Origin: Thermoleophilia bacterium
GTDB taxonomy: Bacteria > Actinomycetota > Thermoleophilia > Gaiellales > Gaiellaceae
Length of the DNA: 36,730 nt
Assembly: GCA_025929425.1 (NCBI GenBank)
Contig: JAICME010000013.1
Span: forward strand, 1 to 36,730
Direction of reading: 5' to 3'
Within the stretch, counting starts at the first letter, position 1. The number at the start of each line of letters is the position of its first letter. Both the position numbers and the translations under genes were made by a program. Shown piece after piece: positions 1 to 7,388 of this stretch. Under the pieces are notes generated by a model. That model searched no databases. It saw only the letters and a list, made by a program, of their open reading frames with translations, and was not told the origin of the DNA.

Positions 1-1
1 C

Positions 2-535
2 TGGTGGATCAGGCAGGCCGTCGCGCGCGCACTCGCCGACAAGGCCCGGACGATCCGCATGCCCGTCCACATCGTCGAGCGCATGCAGAAGATGAATCGC
101 GCGGAGCGGACCCTCTGGATGGAGCTCGGCCGTGAGCCGACCCTCGATGAGATCGCCGCCGAGGCGTCGCTGCCCGTCGAGCAGGCGCGCGAGGTCAAAG
201 CCGCAGCGCGAGCCTCGGCGAGCCTCGACCAGCCGGTCGGCGACCAGGAGGATGCCGTCTTCGGCGACTTCGTCGCGGGCGACGAGCCGCTACCGGAAGA
301 GCGGGTCGAGGGAGCCCTGCGCAGCCAGGCGCTCGCGATCGCCCTTCAGGCGCTCGGGGAGCGCGAACGCCAGGTTCTCGTCCTCCGCTACGGGCTCGTC
401 GACGAGGAGCCGAAGACGCTCGAGGAGATCGGCAAGCGGCTGGGGCTCACGCGTGAGCGTGTCCGCCAGATCGAGCTCGACTCCCTCCGCCGTCTCGCGA
501 ACCTCCGCGAGATGCAGATGGTCGCCGCTCCCTAG
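2..535 (+). CDS. RNA polymerase sigma factor, RpoD/SigA family, C-terminal part (5' truncated by window)
   Basis: The reading frame is already open at base 2 and starts within region 2.4 (WWIRQAVARALADKARTIRM), so the N-terminal half lies outside the window. Visible parts are the end of region 2, region 3 (REPTLDEIAAEASL), and region 4 with the -35-binding helix-turn-helix (TLEEIGKRLGLTRERVRQIE). It would direct core RNA polymerase to -10/-35 promoters. Group 1 versus group 2 cannot be decided without the N-terminus; the ADKART in place of the usual ADQART is a mild deviation. It is tail to tail with a second sigma gene, 2 bases away. Confidence 0.9.
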   Translation, partial: WWIRQAVARALADKARTIRMPVHIVERMQKMNRAERTLWMELGREPTLDEIAAEASLPVEQAREVKAAARASASLDQPVGDQEDAVFGDFVAGDEPLPEERVEGALRSQALAIALQALGERERQVLVLRYGLVDEEPKTLEEIGKRLGLTRERVRQIELDSLRRLANLREMQMVAAP

Positions 536-537
536 CG

Positions 538-1407
538 CTACTCGGAGCGGAGATAGTGCTCGAGCCCGGGCGCGGCCAGCCGCAGCTCGCGTAGGGCACG
601 TGTCTCGAGCTGCCGTACGCGCTCGCGTGTGATACCGAGCTCCGACCCCACTTCCTCGAGTGTTCTCGGAGCGCCTCCGTCGAGGCCGAAGCGCAACGAG
701 AGCACCCGGCGCATACGCGGGTTCAGCTGTTCGAGCGCCCCAGCCAGCTCTCTCCCCCGCGCGTGCTCGGCGGTCTGCTCATGGGGCGCCAGCGAGTGCA
801 CGTCCTCGATCAGGTCGCCGTAGAGGCTCTCCCCGTCCCCCACCGGCGTCTCGAGGCTGACGGGAGTCTCGACGAGCCCGAGCAGCTCGCGCACGCGCTC
901 CTCGGACTGCTGGGACTCGCGGGCGAGCTCGACCAGCGTCGGTTCGCGGTTGAGCTTCTGCGCAAGCTGCCGGCGGGCGCGCAACAGTCGCCGCACCTCG
1001 TCCGCGACGTGCACCGGGAGCCGGATCGTTCTCCCCTGGTCGGCGAGGGCGCGCGTGATGGCCTGTCGGATCCACCAGGTCGCATAGGTCGAGAGCTTGT
1101 AGCCCAGGCGGTAGTCGAACTTCTCGACTGCGCGGATGAGCCCCAGGTTGCCCTCCTGAATGAGGTCGAGCAGAGGAACGTTGGCCTTCGTGTAGTTGCG
1201 CGTGATCGCCATCACGAGCCGCAGGTTCGATTCGATCAGGCGCCGCTTGGCCTCTTCGTCGCCCTCGTCCTTCCGGCGCGCGAGCTCGCGCTCCTCCTCG
1301 CGCGTGAGCAGGGCTCCGCCGCCGATCTGCCGCACGTAGAGCTTGAGCGGATCCTCGGCCGTCGCCTGCTCGACGACCGGTTCCTCAGCCGCAAATGAGT
1401 GCTCCAT
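538..1407 (-). CDS. RNA polymerase sigma factor, sigma-70 group 1/2
   Basis: This complete 289-residue sigma factor has region 1.2 ([12 protein letters not shown]), region 2 ([43 protein letters not shown]), region 3 (REPTLVELA) and region 4.2 ([20 protein letters not shown]). There is no long acidic region 1.1, which favours a SigB/HrdB-like group 2 or a short primary factor. The ATG start precedes an acidic N-terminus. It is convergent with the partial sigma gene and divergent from the amidotransferase at 1517. I see no good Shine-Dalgarno; a 14-bp palindrome lies 30 bases upstream. Which of the two sigmas is the housekeeping one cannot be told here. Confidence 0.93.
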   Translation of the reverse strand: MEHSFAAEEPVVEQATAEDPLKLYVRQIGGGALLTREEERELARRKDEGDEEAKRRLIESNLRLVMAITRNYTKANVPLLDLIQEGNLGLIRAVEKFDYRLGYKLSTYATWWIRQAITRALADQGRTIRLPVHVADEVRRLLRARRQLAQKLNREPTLVELARESQQSEERVRELLGLVETPVSLETPVGDGESLYGDLIEDVHSLAPHEQTAEHARGRELAGALEQLNPRMRRVLSLRFGLDGGAPRTLEEVGSELGITRERVRQLETRALRELRLAAPGLEHYLRSE

Positions 1408-1436
1408 CGCGGGCTGTATCGGCGCCAGCCGAGGTT

Positions 1437-1450
1437 GGCTTTAGAAAGCC
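1437..1450. promoter_or_regulatory. 14-bp palindrome between divergent genes (possible operator)
   Basis: GGCTTTAGAAAGCC is an inverted repeat of two 6-base arms (GGCTTT/AAAGCC) around a 2-base centre. It sits in the 109-base gap between the divergent sigma factor and glutamine amidotransferase genes. Its AT-rich centre and position fit a regulator binding site, but no regulator is known for it and chance remains possible. Confidence 0.3.
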
Positions 1451-1516
1451 CTAACCGACTTGGCCTACGGTGGCAAGGAAGGCACGCCGATATGAAGAAA
1501 GGCTTCGCCAGGACAC

Positions 1517-2314
1517 ATGTGCGGAATCGCCGGATATAGCCTCTCGCCGCGCAGCGGGATCGACCGCACGCTCGCAGCGCAGGCGCTCCTAGCCGGGATC
1601 GCCGACCGCGGCGCGGACGCAGTCGGTTATGCGTACCGCAGCCCTGCGGACACGTATCCCGTCGTGACGAAGCAGCGGACGCCGGCGAGACATCTCCTCG
1701 AGCGGATCGCCATCGCGGACCACGCGACCGAGGTTCTCGTCCATGTCCGTGACTACACGAAGGGCCATCCCTCGATTCCGGCCAACAACCATCCGGTGCG
1801 GCACGGGCCCGTCGTCGGGATCCACAACGGGATCATCCTCAACGACGACGAGCTGCTCGCCCCCCACTCCTGCGCGCGCTCCGAGCCACGGATGACCGTC
1901 GACTCGGAGGCGATCTTCGCCCTCGCCGCCCACTCCGGGAACGAGCCTGGAGCCCTCGAGGCGCTGGCGGGCTCGATGGCCGCCGCCTGGCTGGACCAGC
2001 GCGAGCCGGGAACCGTCTTTGCCGCGCACGGCGTCGGCCGGCCCTTGTGGCTCGGCCGCGGGCGCACCGAGGTCTTCTTCGCCTCGAACCGGGCCGCCCT
2101 CGAGGTCGCTTCCGAGTACACCGGCGTGCGGCTGCGCGTCAGCGAGGTGCGTGACGGGACGTTCCTCGCTCTGCGGGCGGGCCGCGTCGCCCGCACGGCT
2201 CGCTTCAGACCTGACCGGAGCTACGTCGAGGAGACTGCGCTACCCGCCGTCCGCGCCCCAGGTGAGAGCGCGCACTGCCTCGCACGCCTCGCCGTGATTG
2301 CGGCAACCGCGTAG
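1517..2314 (+). CDS. Stand-alone class II (Ntn-type) glutamine amidotransferase domain protein
   Basis: The 265-residue protein begins MCGIAGY. After removal of Met1, Cys2 would be the N-terminal nucleophile of class II glutamine amidotransferases, which fixes the start codon. Other GlmS/PurF-type landmarks are DRGADAVGYA (approximately residues 32-41), a VHVRDYTKGHP segment resembling the glutamine-binding HTRWATHG loop, and the HNGIILND loop. No synthetase, isomerase or phosphoribosyltransferase domain follows, so ammonia would be passed to a separate partner or used in simple glutamine hydrolysis. The substrate is unknown. AGGA lies only three bases before ATG, so it is poorly placed as a Shine-Dalgarno. 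The gene converges on the next one with a 1-base gap. Confidence 0.85.
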   Translation: MCGIAGYSLSPRSGIDRTLAAQALLAGIADRGADAVGYAYRSPADTYPVVTKQRTPARHLLERIAIADHATEVLVHVRDYTKGHPSIPANNHPVRHGPVVGIHNGIILNDDELLAPHSCARSEPRMTVDSEAIFALAAHSGNEPGALEALAGSMAAAWLDQREPGTVFAAHGVGRPLWLGRGRTEVFFASNRAALEVASEYTGVRLRVSEVRDGTFLALRAGRVARTARFRPDRSYVEETALPAVRAPGESAHCLARLAVIAATA

Positions 2315-2315
2315 A

Positions 2316-3002
2316 TCACGCTCGCAGCGTTCCGTCGCTTGCGACGTCCCGCCCCTGCTCTGCGAGTCGCTGCCGGACGAGGAACTGGAACGTCGACCAC
2401 GCGCCGCGCCGCGCGTCGAACATCCGGTACACCTGCCACTCGGTCATGAGCGCATCGTCCTGACGCCTCGCCTCGGCCCAGTCCGCGAATTTCGGCAGGC
2501 GCCCGAGGCGCTCCGCCAACACGACTCCCTGGTCGACCGCCCGCTCGAGCCTCTCCTCCCCCACAGGCACATCGAACCCGGCTTCGCGCAGGGCGTTCGT
2601 GAGCGAGCCGAACGTGTGCCAGTAGAGCGACTTGGAGGGCATCCGCCCCTTGTGCTCGTCGATGTCGCGAGCAGTCGGTGGCCGGCCGAGCTCGTCACCC
2701 AGGGTGCGCAGAAGGCCGAGCAACTCCTCGCGTGTGGCGAAGCGCCGCGGGACGAGCCCGGCGGCGCGCTTGGCAGCGTTCCAGGAGCCGAAGTGCTCGA
2801 TCACCGTCTGGGGATGCACGGCGGTCTCCTCGTCGGCGGCGAACTCGCGCATCGTCGGCGAGCGCCCGAGCCGCGCGGCGCAGGCGACGATCTGGGCCAC
2901 GATCTGCTCGTCCGTGTACCGCTTGCGGATCCCGGCCTGGAACCTCGCAAGCTCCCGCGGATCGATCGAGGCGAGCGCCCGATAGCGGGGCTTCTCGGCC
3001 AT
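2316..3002 (-). CDS. Protein of homing-endonuclease-associated (HNH-associated) repeats, no nuclease domain
   Basis: The 228-residue protein contains about three repeats of 50-60 residues. Each has a helix, a (L)GR(S/P)PT or LGRLPK turn and an FGSW/FGSL element followed by A..AAG (LGRSPTMREFA...FGSWNAAKRAAGL; LGRPPTARDID...FGSLTNALREAGF; LGRLPKFADWA...). This is the pattern of the homing endonuclease-associated repeat, which usually flanks HNH or other nucleases and is thought to bind DNA. No HNH, GIY-YIG or LAGLIDADG motif is present, so a DNA-binding or regulatory role is the most that can be inferred. The ATG at 3002 is chosen because a -10/-35 pair sits immediately before it; upstream extension would run into murT. 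Confidence 0.75.
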   Translation of the reverse strand: MAEKPRYRALASIDPRELARFQAGIRKRYTDEQIVAQIVACAARLGRSPTMREFAADEETAVHPQTVIEHFGSWNAAKRAAGLVPRRFATREELLGLLRTLGDELGRPPTARDIDEHKGRMPSKSLYWHTFGSLTNALREAGFDVPVGEERLERAVDQGVVLAERLGRLPKFADWAEARRQDDALMTEWQVYRMFDARRGAWSTFQFLVRQRLAEQGRDVASDGTLRA

Positions 3003-3010
3003 AGACAATA

Positions 3011-3038
3011 AGTGTAGAGCAGGTTGAGAAATCCGCAA
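3011..3038 (-). promoter_or_regulatory. Probable leaderless promoter of the repeat-protein gene
   Basis: On the minus strand TTGCGG (-35, 3038-3033) is followed after 16 bases by TACACT (-10, 3016-3011), and the ATG starts 8 bases later. There is no Shine-Dalgarno, so transcription would begin at or next to the start codon. Confidence 0.55.
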
Positions 3039-3063
3039 GTAGTCCCGTGCAGGCGTGTCTCGG

Positions 3064-3069
3064 TACGCT
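3064..3069 (+). promoter_or_regulatory. Probable -10 box of murT-gatD (leaderless GTG start)
   Basis: TACGCT lies 6 bases upstream of the GTG at 3076. Box plus spacer (TACGCTCGCCCG) recurs before the ribokinase gene at 33674-33686. No convincing -35 or Shine-Dalgarno is visible, so this rests on the shared arrangement. Confidence 0.4.
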
Positions 3070-3075
3070 CGCCCG

Positions 3076-4452
3076 GTGCGTCTCCGTCCCCCACTCGCGC
3101 TCGAGATCGCGGTTGCGCGTGGCGTCGCCGCTCTCTCTCGCGGTGTCGGGGCCGGAGGCGGGACGACGATTCCGGGAAAGCTCCTCGCAGAGCTCGACCG
3201 CGGCGCGATCGATCGCCTTGCGGCGCGGCTCGCGAACGGGACTGCCGTCGTCTCTGCCACCAACGGGAAGACGACCACGACCGCGATGACGGCCGAGATC
3301 CTGCGGCCGCGCCACTCCCTCGCCCACAACGCCGCGGGCGCGAACCTCGTATCAGGTGTTGCGTCGACGCTTCTCAGCGCCGGCGCTGTCGACCTCGGCC
3401 TGTTCGAGGTGGACGAGGCGGCCCTGCCGGAGCTCGTGCAACGGCTGCGGCCGAGGGCGATCTGCCTGGGGAATCTCTTCCGCGACCAGCTCGACCGCTA
3501 CGGCGAGCTCGAGCTCGTGGCCGAGCGCTGGCGTGACGCTGTGGCCGACCTTCCGGAGGCCGCGCAGCTCGTCTACAACGCGGACGACCCTCAGCTCGCT
3601 GCCGTGAGCGAGGCACACAGCAGCCGCGTTGCATTCGGCCTCGACGACCCGCGCGTCGCCAGGCCCTCGCTTCAGCACGCGGCCGACTCCAAGTACTGCG
3701 TGCGCTGCGGCACACCGTACGAGTACACGGCCGCGTACGTGGGCCATCTCGGCGCTTACCGGTGTCCGCGCGGCGATCACGCGAGGCCCGCGCTCGATGT
3801 GGCGGCGCGGGAGATCGAGGTACAGGGGCGTGAACGAGCATCTTTCCGGCTCGACACGCCCGAGGGCTCGCGGCCCGTCGAGCTCGCGTTGCCCGGCCTG
3901 TACAACGTCTACAACGCGGTCGCGGCCGCGGCTCTCGCACGATCGCTCGGTGCGGAGCTCGACGAGATCGCCGCCGGGCTCGGGCGCTTCTCCGCCGCGT
4001 TCGGCCGCTTCGAGCGTGTCAACGTCGGCGACAAGCGCATTCTCCTGCTCCTGATCAAGAACCCCGCCGGTGCCAACGAAGCGGTCCGCACGCTCGTGGA
4101 CGGTGGCGCGCCCCACGTGCTCGTCGTCGCGCTCAATGACGAGATCGCAGACGGCCGCGACGTCTCCTGGATCTGGGATGTCGACTTCGAGCCGTTGCTA
4201 CCGACACTCGAGAGGCTCGTCGCAAGCGGCGGCCGAGCCGCGGAGCTCGCACTTCGTTTCCGCTACGGAGGCCTCGACCACGGTGCGATCGAGGTGGAGC
4301 CCGATCTCGGGAATGCTCTCGACCGCGGGCTCGAGCTCACCCAGAACGGCGGCGAACTCGTCCTCCTCCCCACCTACACCGCGATGCTTGCCCTGCAGCG
4401 GATCCTTGCCTCGCGCGGACTCGCGAAACCGTACTGGGAGCGCTCTCGATGA
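3076..4452 (+). CDS. murT: Lipid II isoglutaminyl synthase, MurT ligase subunit
   Basis: MurT is a Mur-ligase-like ATPase that, with GatD, amidates the alpha-carboxylate of D-Glu in lipid II to D-isoglutamine at the inner face of the membrane. Visible signs are the ATP loop SATNGKTTTT, the Mur central-domain segment GLFEVDEAALPE, LGNLFRDQLDRYGE, a four-Cys zinc-ribbon-like insertion (CVRCG...YRCPRG) typical of MurT, and the C-terminal DUF1727 region with ALNDEIADGRDVSWIWDVDFE. The product is 458 residues from GTG 3076; a GTG at 3055 would add 7. I prefer 3076 because of the -10 box 6 bases upstream and because MurT proteins usually begin close to this MRLR-type segment. It overlaps gatD by 4 bases (ATGA), so the two are translationally coupled. 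Confidence 0.93.
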   Translation: MRLRPPLALEIAVARGVAALSRGVGAGGGTTIPGKLLAELDRGAIDRLAARLANGTAVVSATNGKTTTTAMTAEILRPRHSLAHNAAGANLVSGVASTLLSAGAVDLGLFEVDEAALPELVQRLRPRAICLGNLFRDQLDRYGELELVAERWRDAVADLPEAAQLVYNADDPQLAAVSEAHSSRVAFGLDDPRVARPSLQHAADSKYCVRCGTPYEYTAAYVGHLGAYRCPRGDHARPALDVAAREIEVQGRERASFRLDTPEGSRPVELALPGLYNVYNAVAAAALARSLGAELDEIAAGLGRFSAAFGRFERVNVGDKRILLLLIKNPAGANEAVRTLVDGGAPHVLVVALNDEIADGRDVSWIWDVDFEPLLPTLERLVASGGRAAELALRFRYGGLDHGAIEVEPDLGNALDRGLELTQNGGELVLLPTYTAMLALQRILASRGLAKPYWERSR

Positions 4453-5210
4453 CCGCGATTCGCGTCGGCCACCTCTATCCGGACTACCTCAACATCTACG
4501 CCGACCGCGGCAACATCGCCGTGCTCGCCCGGCGGGCTGCCTGGCGAGGGCACGAGCTGGACGTGACCGCCCTCGGGATGGGCGACGCGGTCGTTCCCGG
4601 CGAGCACGACCTCTATTACGTCGGCGGCGGCCAGGACCGAGAGCAGCTTCTCGTCGCGGAGGACCTCGTCGCGAAGGCGGAGGCGCTGCGCGAGGCGGTT
4701 ACAGCGGGCGCGGCGCTTCTCGCCGTCTGCGGCGGCTACCAGCTCCTCGGACGCGGATACCGCGGCTTTCACGGCGAGGACATGCCGGGGATCGGCCTTC
4801 TCCCCCTCGAGACCGTCGCCGGCGAACGGCGCATGATCGGCGACGTGCTGCTCGAGTGCGAGTTCCAGCCCGGCGAGAAACGGACTCTCGCCGGGTTCGA
4901 GAATCACGCCGGCCGCACGCGCCTCGATCCCGGCGCGCAGCCGCTCGGCCGGGTGCTCGCGGGGTTCGGCAACGACGGAGAGAGCGGATTCGAAGGGTGC
5001 CGGGCCGGCCGGGTGATCGGCACCTATCTGCACGGCCCGCTCCTGCCACGCAACGGTTGGCTCGCCGACTGGCTGCTCGAGCAGGCGCTCGCTCATCGTC
5101 TTGGTGCCGATGACCCGCCGAGCCTCGAGCCTCTGCCCGACGAGCTCGAGCGCCGTGCCCACGAGGTCTCCGCAGCCCGGGCTCGCGCACGCGGTGGACG
5201 CTTCGGCTAG
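4449..5210 (+). CDS. gatD: Lipid II isoglutaminyl synthase, GatD glutaminase subunit
   Basis: This 253-residue class I (CobB/CobQ-type) glutamine amidotransferase supplies ammonia to MurT. The nucleophilic Cys lies in AVCGGYQLLG (around residue 94) and the catalytic His in GTYLHGPLLPRN (around residue 196). The N-terminus HLYPDYLNIYADRGNI is characteristic of GatD. The gene directly follows murT with a 4-base overlap. Its 3' end overlaps the stop of the convergent ATPase gene by 4 bases. D-Glu amidation is a common peptidoglycan modification in Gram-positive bacteria and is needed for efficient cross-linking in several of them. Confidence 0.93.
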   Translation: MTAIRVGHLYPDYLNIYADRGNIAVLARRAAWRGHELDVTALGMGDAVVPGEHDLYYVGGGQDREQLLVAEDLVAKAEALREAVTAGAALLAVCGGYQLLGRGYRGFHGEDMPGIGLLPLETVAGERRMIGDVLLECEFQPGEKRTLAGFENHAGRTRLDPGAQPLGRVLAGFGNDGESGFEGCRAGRVIGTYLHGPLLPRNGWLADWLLEQALAHRLGADDPPSLEPLPDELERRAHEVSAARARARGGRFG

Positions 5211-6397
5211 CCGGCCAGCGCGACCTTCAGCACCTTTTCGACCGCCACTCGAAGCGCGGCGGGCACCTCGCCGTTGCCGCGATAGCGCTGCCACGCCTTC
5301 TGCGGCTTCCGGCCGCGGTTGCTCGCCTTGAGCCCCGACACGGTCTCGAAGTCCGGCGTGAGCACGACGGTGCGGCGGCTTCCCGCAACTTCACGGATCG
5401 CACGGTTGACCACGCGCTCCGAGTCGACCGGCGACACACCGCGCGGCGCATCGCGGTCGTGGACGACGACGTACGGGATGCTGCACGCGTTGCAGATGCG
5501 CGCGAAGAGCGGCATGTTGCCCTTGCCCCCGCACTCGAAGACGAGAATTCCCTCCTTGTCGGGGTCGACGCCAAGGGCATCGAAGACAAGCGGAAACGTC
5601 AGCTTCTCGGTCCGACCCTCCACGAGCACCGCGCAACGTGCGAGGAACAGCTCCGCACGGTCGCTGTCGAACTCCGAGAGCGCGCGGAACATCTCGGCCT
5701 CGGCCAGCGGCTGTGGCTGGAAGAGCGACGTCCCGCCGGTCGGCGTGTGGCGGACGAGCGCGAGCTCCTCGAGCTTGTCGACGCTGAGAAAGACCGGCGC
5801 GTGGGTCGAGTAGAGGATCTGGTTGCCCGCCTGGGCGAGCGAGCGCAGGAGGCCGTAGAGATGGCGCTGAGCGTGCGGACTGAGGTAGAGCTCCGGCTCC
5901 TCGATCAGGAGCACGAAGTGACGGAGATTCGAGCCGAGAAGCCGCTCCATCCCTGCGACGAGGGCGAGACCGCCGTCTGCGGCCGCCCAGTGGCGATCGA
6001 CGGCCGGAGGATGGAACAGCTCGGCGACCTCTGCCGCCCCGCGCCCGGTGGCCGGGGCCACGAGCGTCCGCGAGCGGAGGTTCGCCGGCAGGAACAGCAC
6101 CGGTGGCGCTCCCGCCCGGTTGAGGTTGAGCGTGTCGGGTGGCCTCGCGTCGAGGAAGATCGTGCCCTTCGCCACGCCGGCCTCGAGATGGATGCGGCCG
6201 CCCGCTCCGTCACGGGCGACGTCGTCGATCGTCGGAGGTGGGGCCGCGGCTTCGAGCAGCGTCCAGATCGCGGTCAGAACGGTGGATTTGCCGCTCGACG
6301 CCTCCCCGACGAGCGCGCAGACCGAGCCTGGGGACAACTCGAGCTCGCGGGCGGCGCGATACCCCTGGATCGAGACTCGTCTGAGTGGAGGCAACAC
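5207..6397 (-). CDS. OLD-family ATPase with C-terminal TOPRIM domain (putative nuclease)
   Basis: The 396-residue protein has an ABC/SMC-like ATPase part with Walker A (GEASSGKST, approximately residues 31-39) and Walker B (FVLLIEEPEL, approximately 161-170) plus a following H-loop-like STHAP. It ends in a TOPRIM domain with the conserved Glu (VLVEGRTEK, approximately E260) and an Asp pair (HDRDAP, approximately D314/D316), which bind metal in OLD nucleases. OLD proteins cut DNA or RNA, and some act in phage defence. Here the ATPase part is short, about 250 residues before TOPRIM. No UvrD-like helicase lies next door, so it is not Gabija. The GTG start has no clear Shine-Dalgarno; TAGGTT lies 5 bases upstream, compatible with a leaderless start. 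Confidence 0.8.
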   Translation of the reverse strand: MLPPLRRVSIQGYRAARELELSPGSVCALVGEASSGKSTVLTAIWTLLEAAAPPPTIDDVARDGAGGRIHLEAGVAKGTIFLDARPPDTLNLNRAGAPPVLFLPANLRSRTLVAPATGRGAAEVAELFHPPAVDRHWAAADGGLALVAGMERLLGSNLRHFVLLIEEPELYLSPHAQRHLYGLLRSLAQAGNQILYSTHAPVFLSVDKLEELALVRHTPTGGTSLFQPQPLAEAEMFRALSEFDSDRAELFLARCAVLVEGRTEKLTFPLVFDALGVDPDKEGILVFECGGKGNMPLFARICNACSIPYVVVHDRDAPRGVSPVDSERVVNRAIREVAGSRRTVVLTPDFETVSGLKASNRGRKPQKAWQRYRGNGEVPAALRVAVEKVLKVALAG

Positions 6398-6495
6398 AGG
6401 TGAACCTACCCGCTGCGAGGAGAGTCTGACCGCTACTCGCGTGGGTATCGCGTGGGCGTGATCGCGATTTCGTCCCTGCTGCGAGGCGGCGTGAG

Positions 6496-6954
6496 CTAGG
6501 GCGCCCAGAGTGCGCCGAGATACACGGCCGGGTCGCCCGGCTCCCAGCGGCCGAGGAAGCGCTGCAGCGGCGGGTGGAGCGCGATGTCGTCGAGCTCGTG
6601 CGGCTCGAAGAGGCGGTGGCCCCGCACCGCGACATCGGTCGAAGTGACCTCCTCGAGTGAGCGGCGCGCGAGGTCGGCCGCGAAGATGATGTGAACCACG
6701 TGCTTGCCGACGAACGCGCGCTTCGGGGCGATCGAGTCGACGACGGCGACCGGCCCTTCGAAGGTGAGATCCGCCCCGATCCCGACCTCCTCCTCGAGCT
6801 CCCGGCGGAGCGCCTCGACGAGGCTTTCGCCGCTGTTGACGCCGCCGCCGGGCAAGAGCCAGTACTCGCGCCCCGATTTCTCGTGTCGGCAGAGGAGGAC
6901 TCGCCCCTCCCAGCGCAGCACGGCCGAGACTCGTATGCGCGGCTCGAGTGCCAT
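6496..6954 (-). CDS. NUDIX hydrolase
   Basis: The 152-residue protein carries an intact Nudix box (GGVNSGES...RRELEEEVGI, approximately residues 37-59) that fits Gx5Ex7REUxEExGU, so the metal-binding glutamates are in place. Nudix enzymes hydrolyse nucleoside diphosphate-linked compounds. The substrate here is unknown, but a nucleotide-sanitising role is suggested by the upstream dUTPase, with which it overlaps by one base (TGATG). It is the last gene of a probable hflX-dut-nudix operon. A 98-base gap separates it from the OLD-family gene, in which I see only a 9-base direct repeat (GCTGCGAGG at 6412 and 6478). Confidence 0.88.
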   Translation of the reverse strand: MALEPRIRVSAVLRWEGRVLLCRHEKSGREYWLLPGGGVNSGESLVEALRRELEEEVGIGADLTFEGPVAVVDSIAPKRAFVGKHVVHIIFAADLARRSLEEVTSTDVAVRGHRLFEPHELDDIALHPPLQRFLGRWEPGDPAVYLGALWAP

Positions 6955-7388
6955 CAGTGAGCCGAGCTGCCGAAGCCTCGCTCAGCGCGTTCGCTCTCCG
7001 GAAGATCGGCGACTTCCGTCGGTTCGGCCACGACCACCGGCAGGATCACGAGCTGGGCGATGCGCATCCCGGGCTCGACCATGAACGACTCCTCTCGGTC
7101 GGTGTTGAGGAGCACGACCTTCAGCTCGCCGCGATAGCCGGCGTCGACGAGGCCCGGCGAGTTGAGGACGGTGATGCCGTGGCGCGCCGCGAGGCCGGAG
7201 CGCGGCTGGACGAAGCCCGCGTGGCCCGCGGGAATCGCAACAGTGAGGCCCGTGCCGACTGCCGCGCGCTCACCCGGCCCGAGCTCGATGCGCTCGCTGG
7301 CCGCGAGGTCCAGCCCCGCATCGCCCTCGTAGGCGCGCGTGGGAAGCGTGGCCGCGCCGTTCAGACGCTTCATCGGCAGCTCCGTCAT
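6954..7388 (-). CDS. dut: Deoxyuridine 5'-triphosphate nucleotidohydrolase (dUTPase)
   Basis: This 144-residue trimeric dUTPase hydrolyses dUTP to dUMP and pyrophosphate, keeping uracil out of DNA and feeding dTMP synthesis. All five family motifs are visible: I DAGLDLAAS, II PRSGLA, III GLVDAGYRGELKV (with catalytic Asp and Tyr), IV RIAQLVILP, and V ERGFGSSAH, the C-terminal lid. Length is normal. It overlaps hflX by 4 bases (ATGA) at its start and the nudix gene by 1 base at its end. Confidence 0.96.
   Translation of the reverse strand: MTELPMKRLNGAATLPTRAYEGDAGLDLAASERIELGPGERAAVGTGLTVAIPAGHAGFVQPRSGLAARHGITVLNSPGLVDAGYRGELKVVLLNTDREESFMVEPGMRIAQLVILPVVVAEPTEVADLPESERAERGFGSSAH

Noticed and set aside
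5207-6397. Gabija defence system
   Set aside because: Gabija needs a UvrD-like helicase (GajB) beside the OLD-type GajA; the neighbours are gatD and a nudix hydrolase.
5459-6403. 314-codon plus-strand frame opposite the OLD-type ATPase gene
   Set aside because: The minus-strand protein has clear Walker and TOPRIM motifs; the plus frame has none.
6398-6495. Small gene or RNA between the nudix and OLD-type genes
   Set aside because: Only short direct repeats (GCTGCGAGG twice) are visible; no open frame with a start signal and no strong hairpin.
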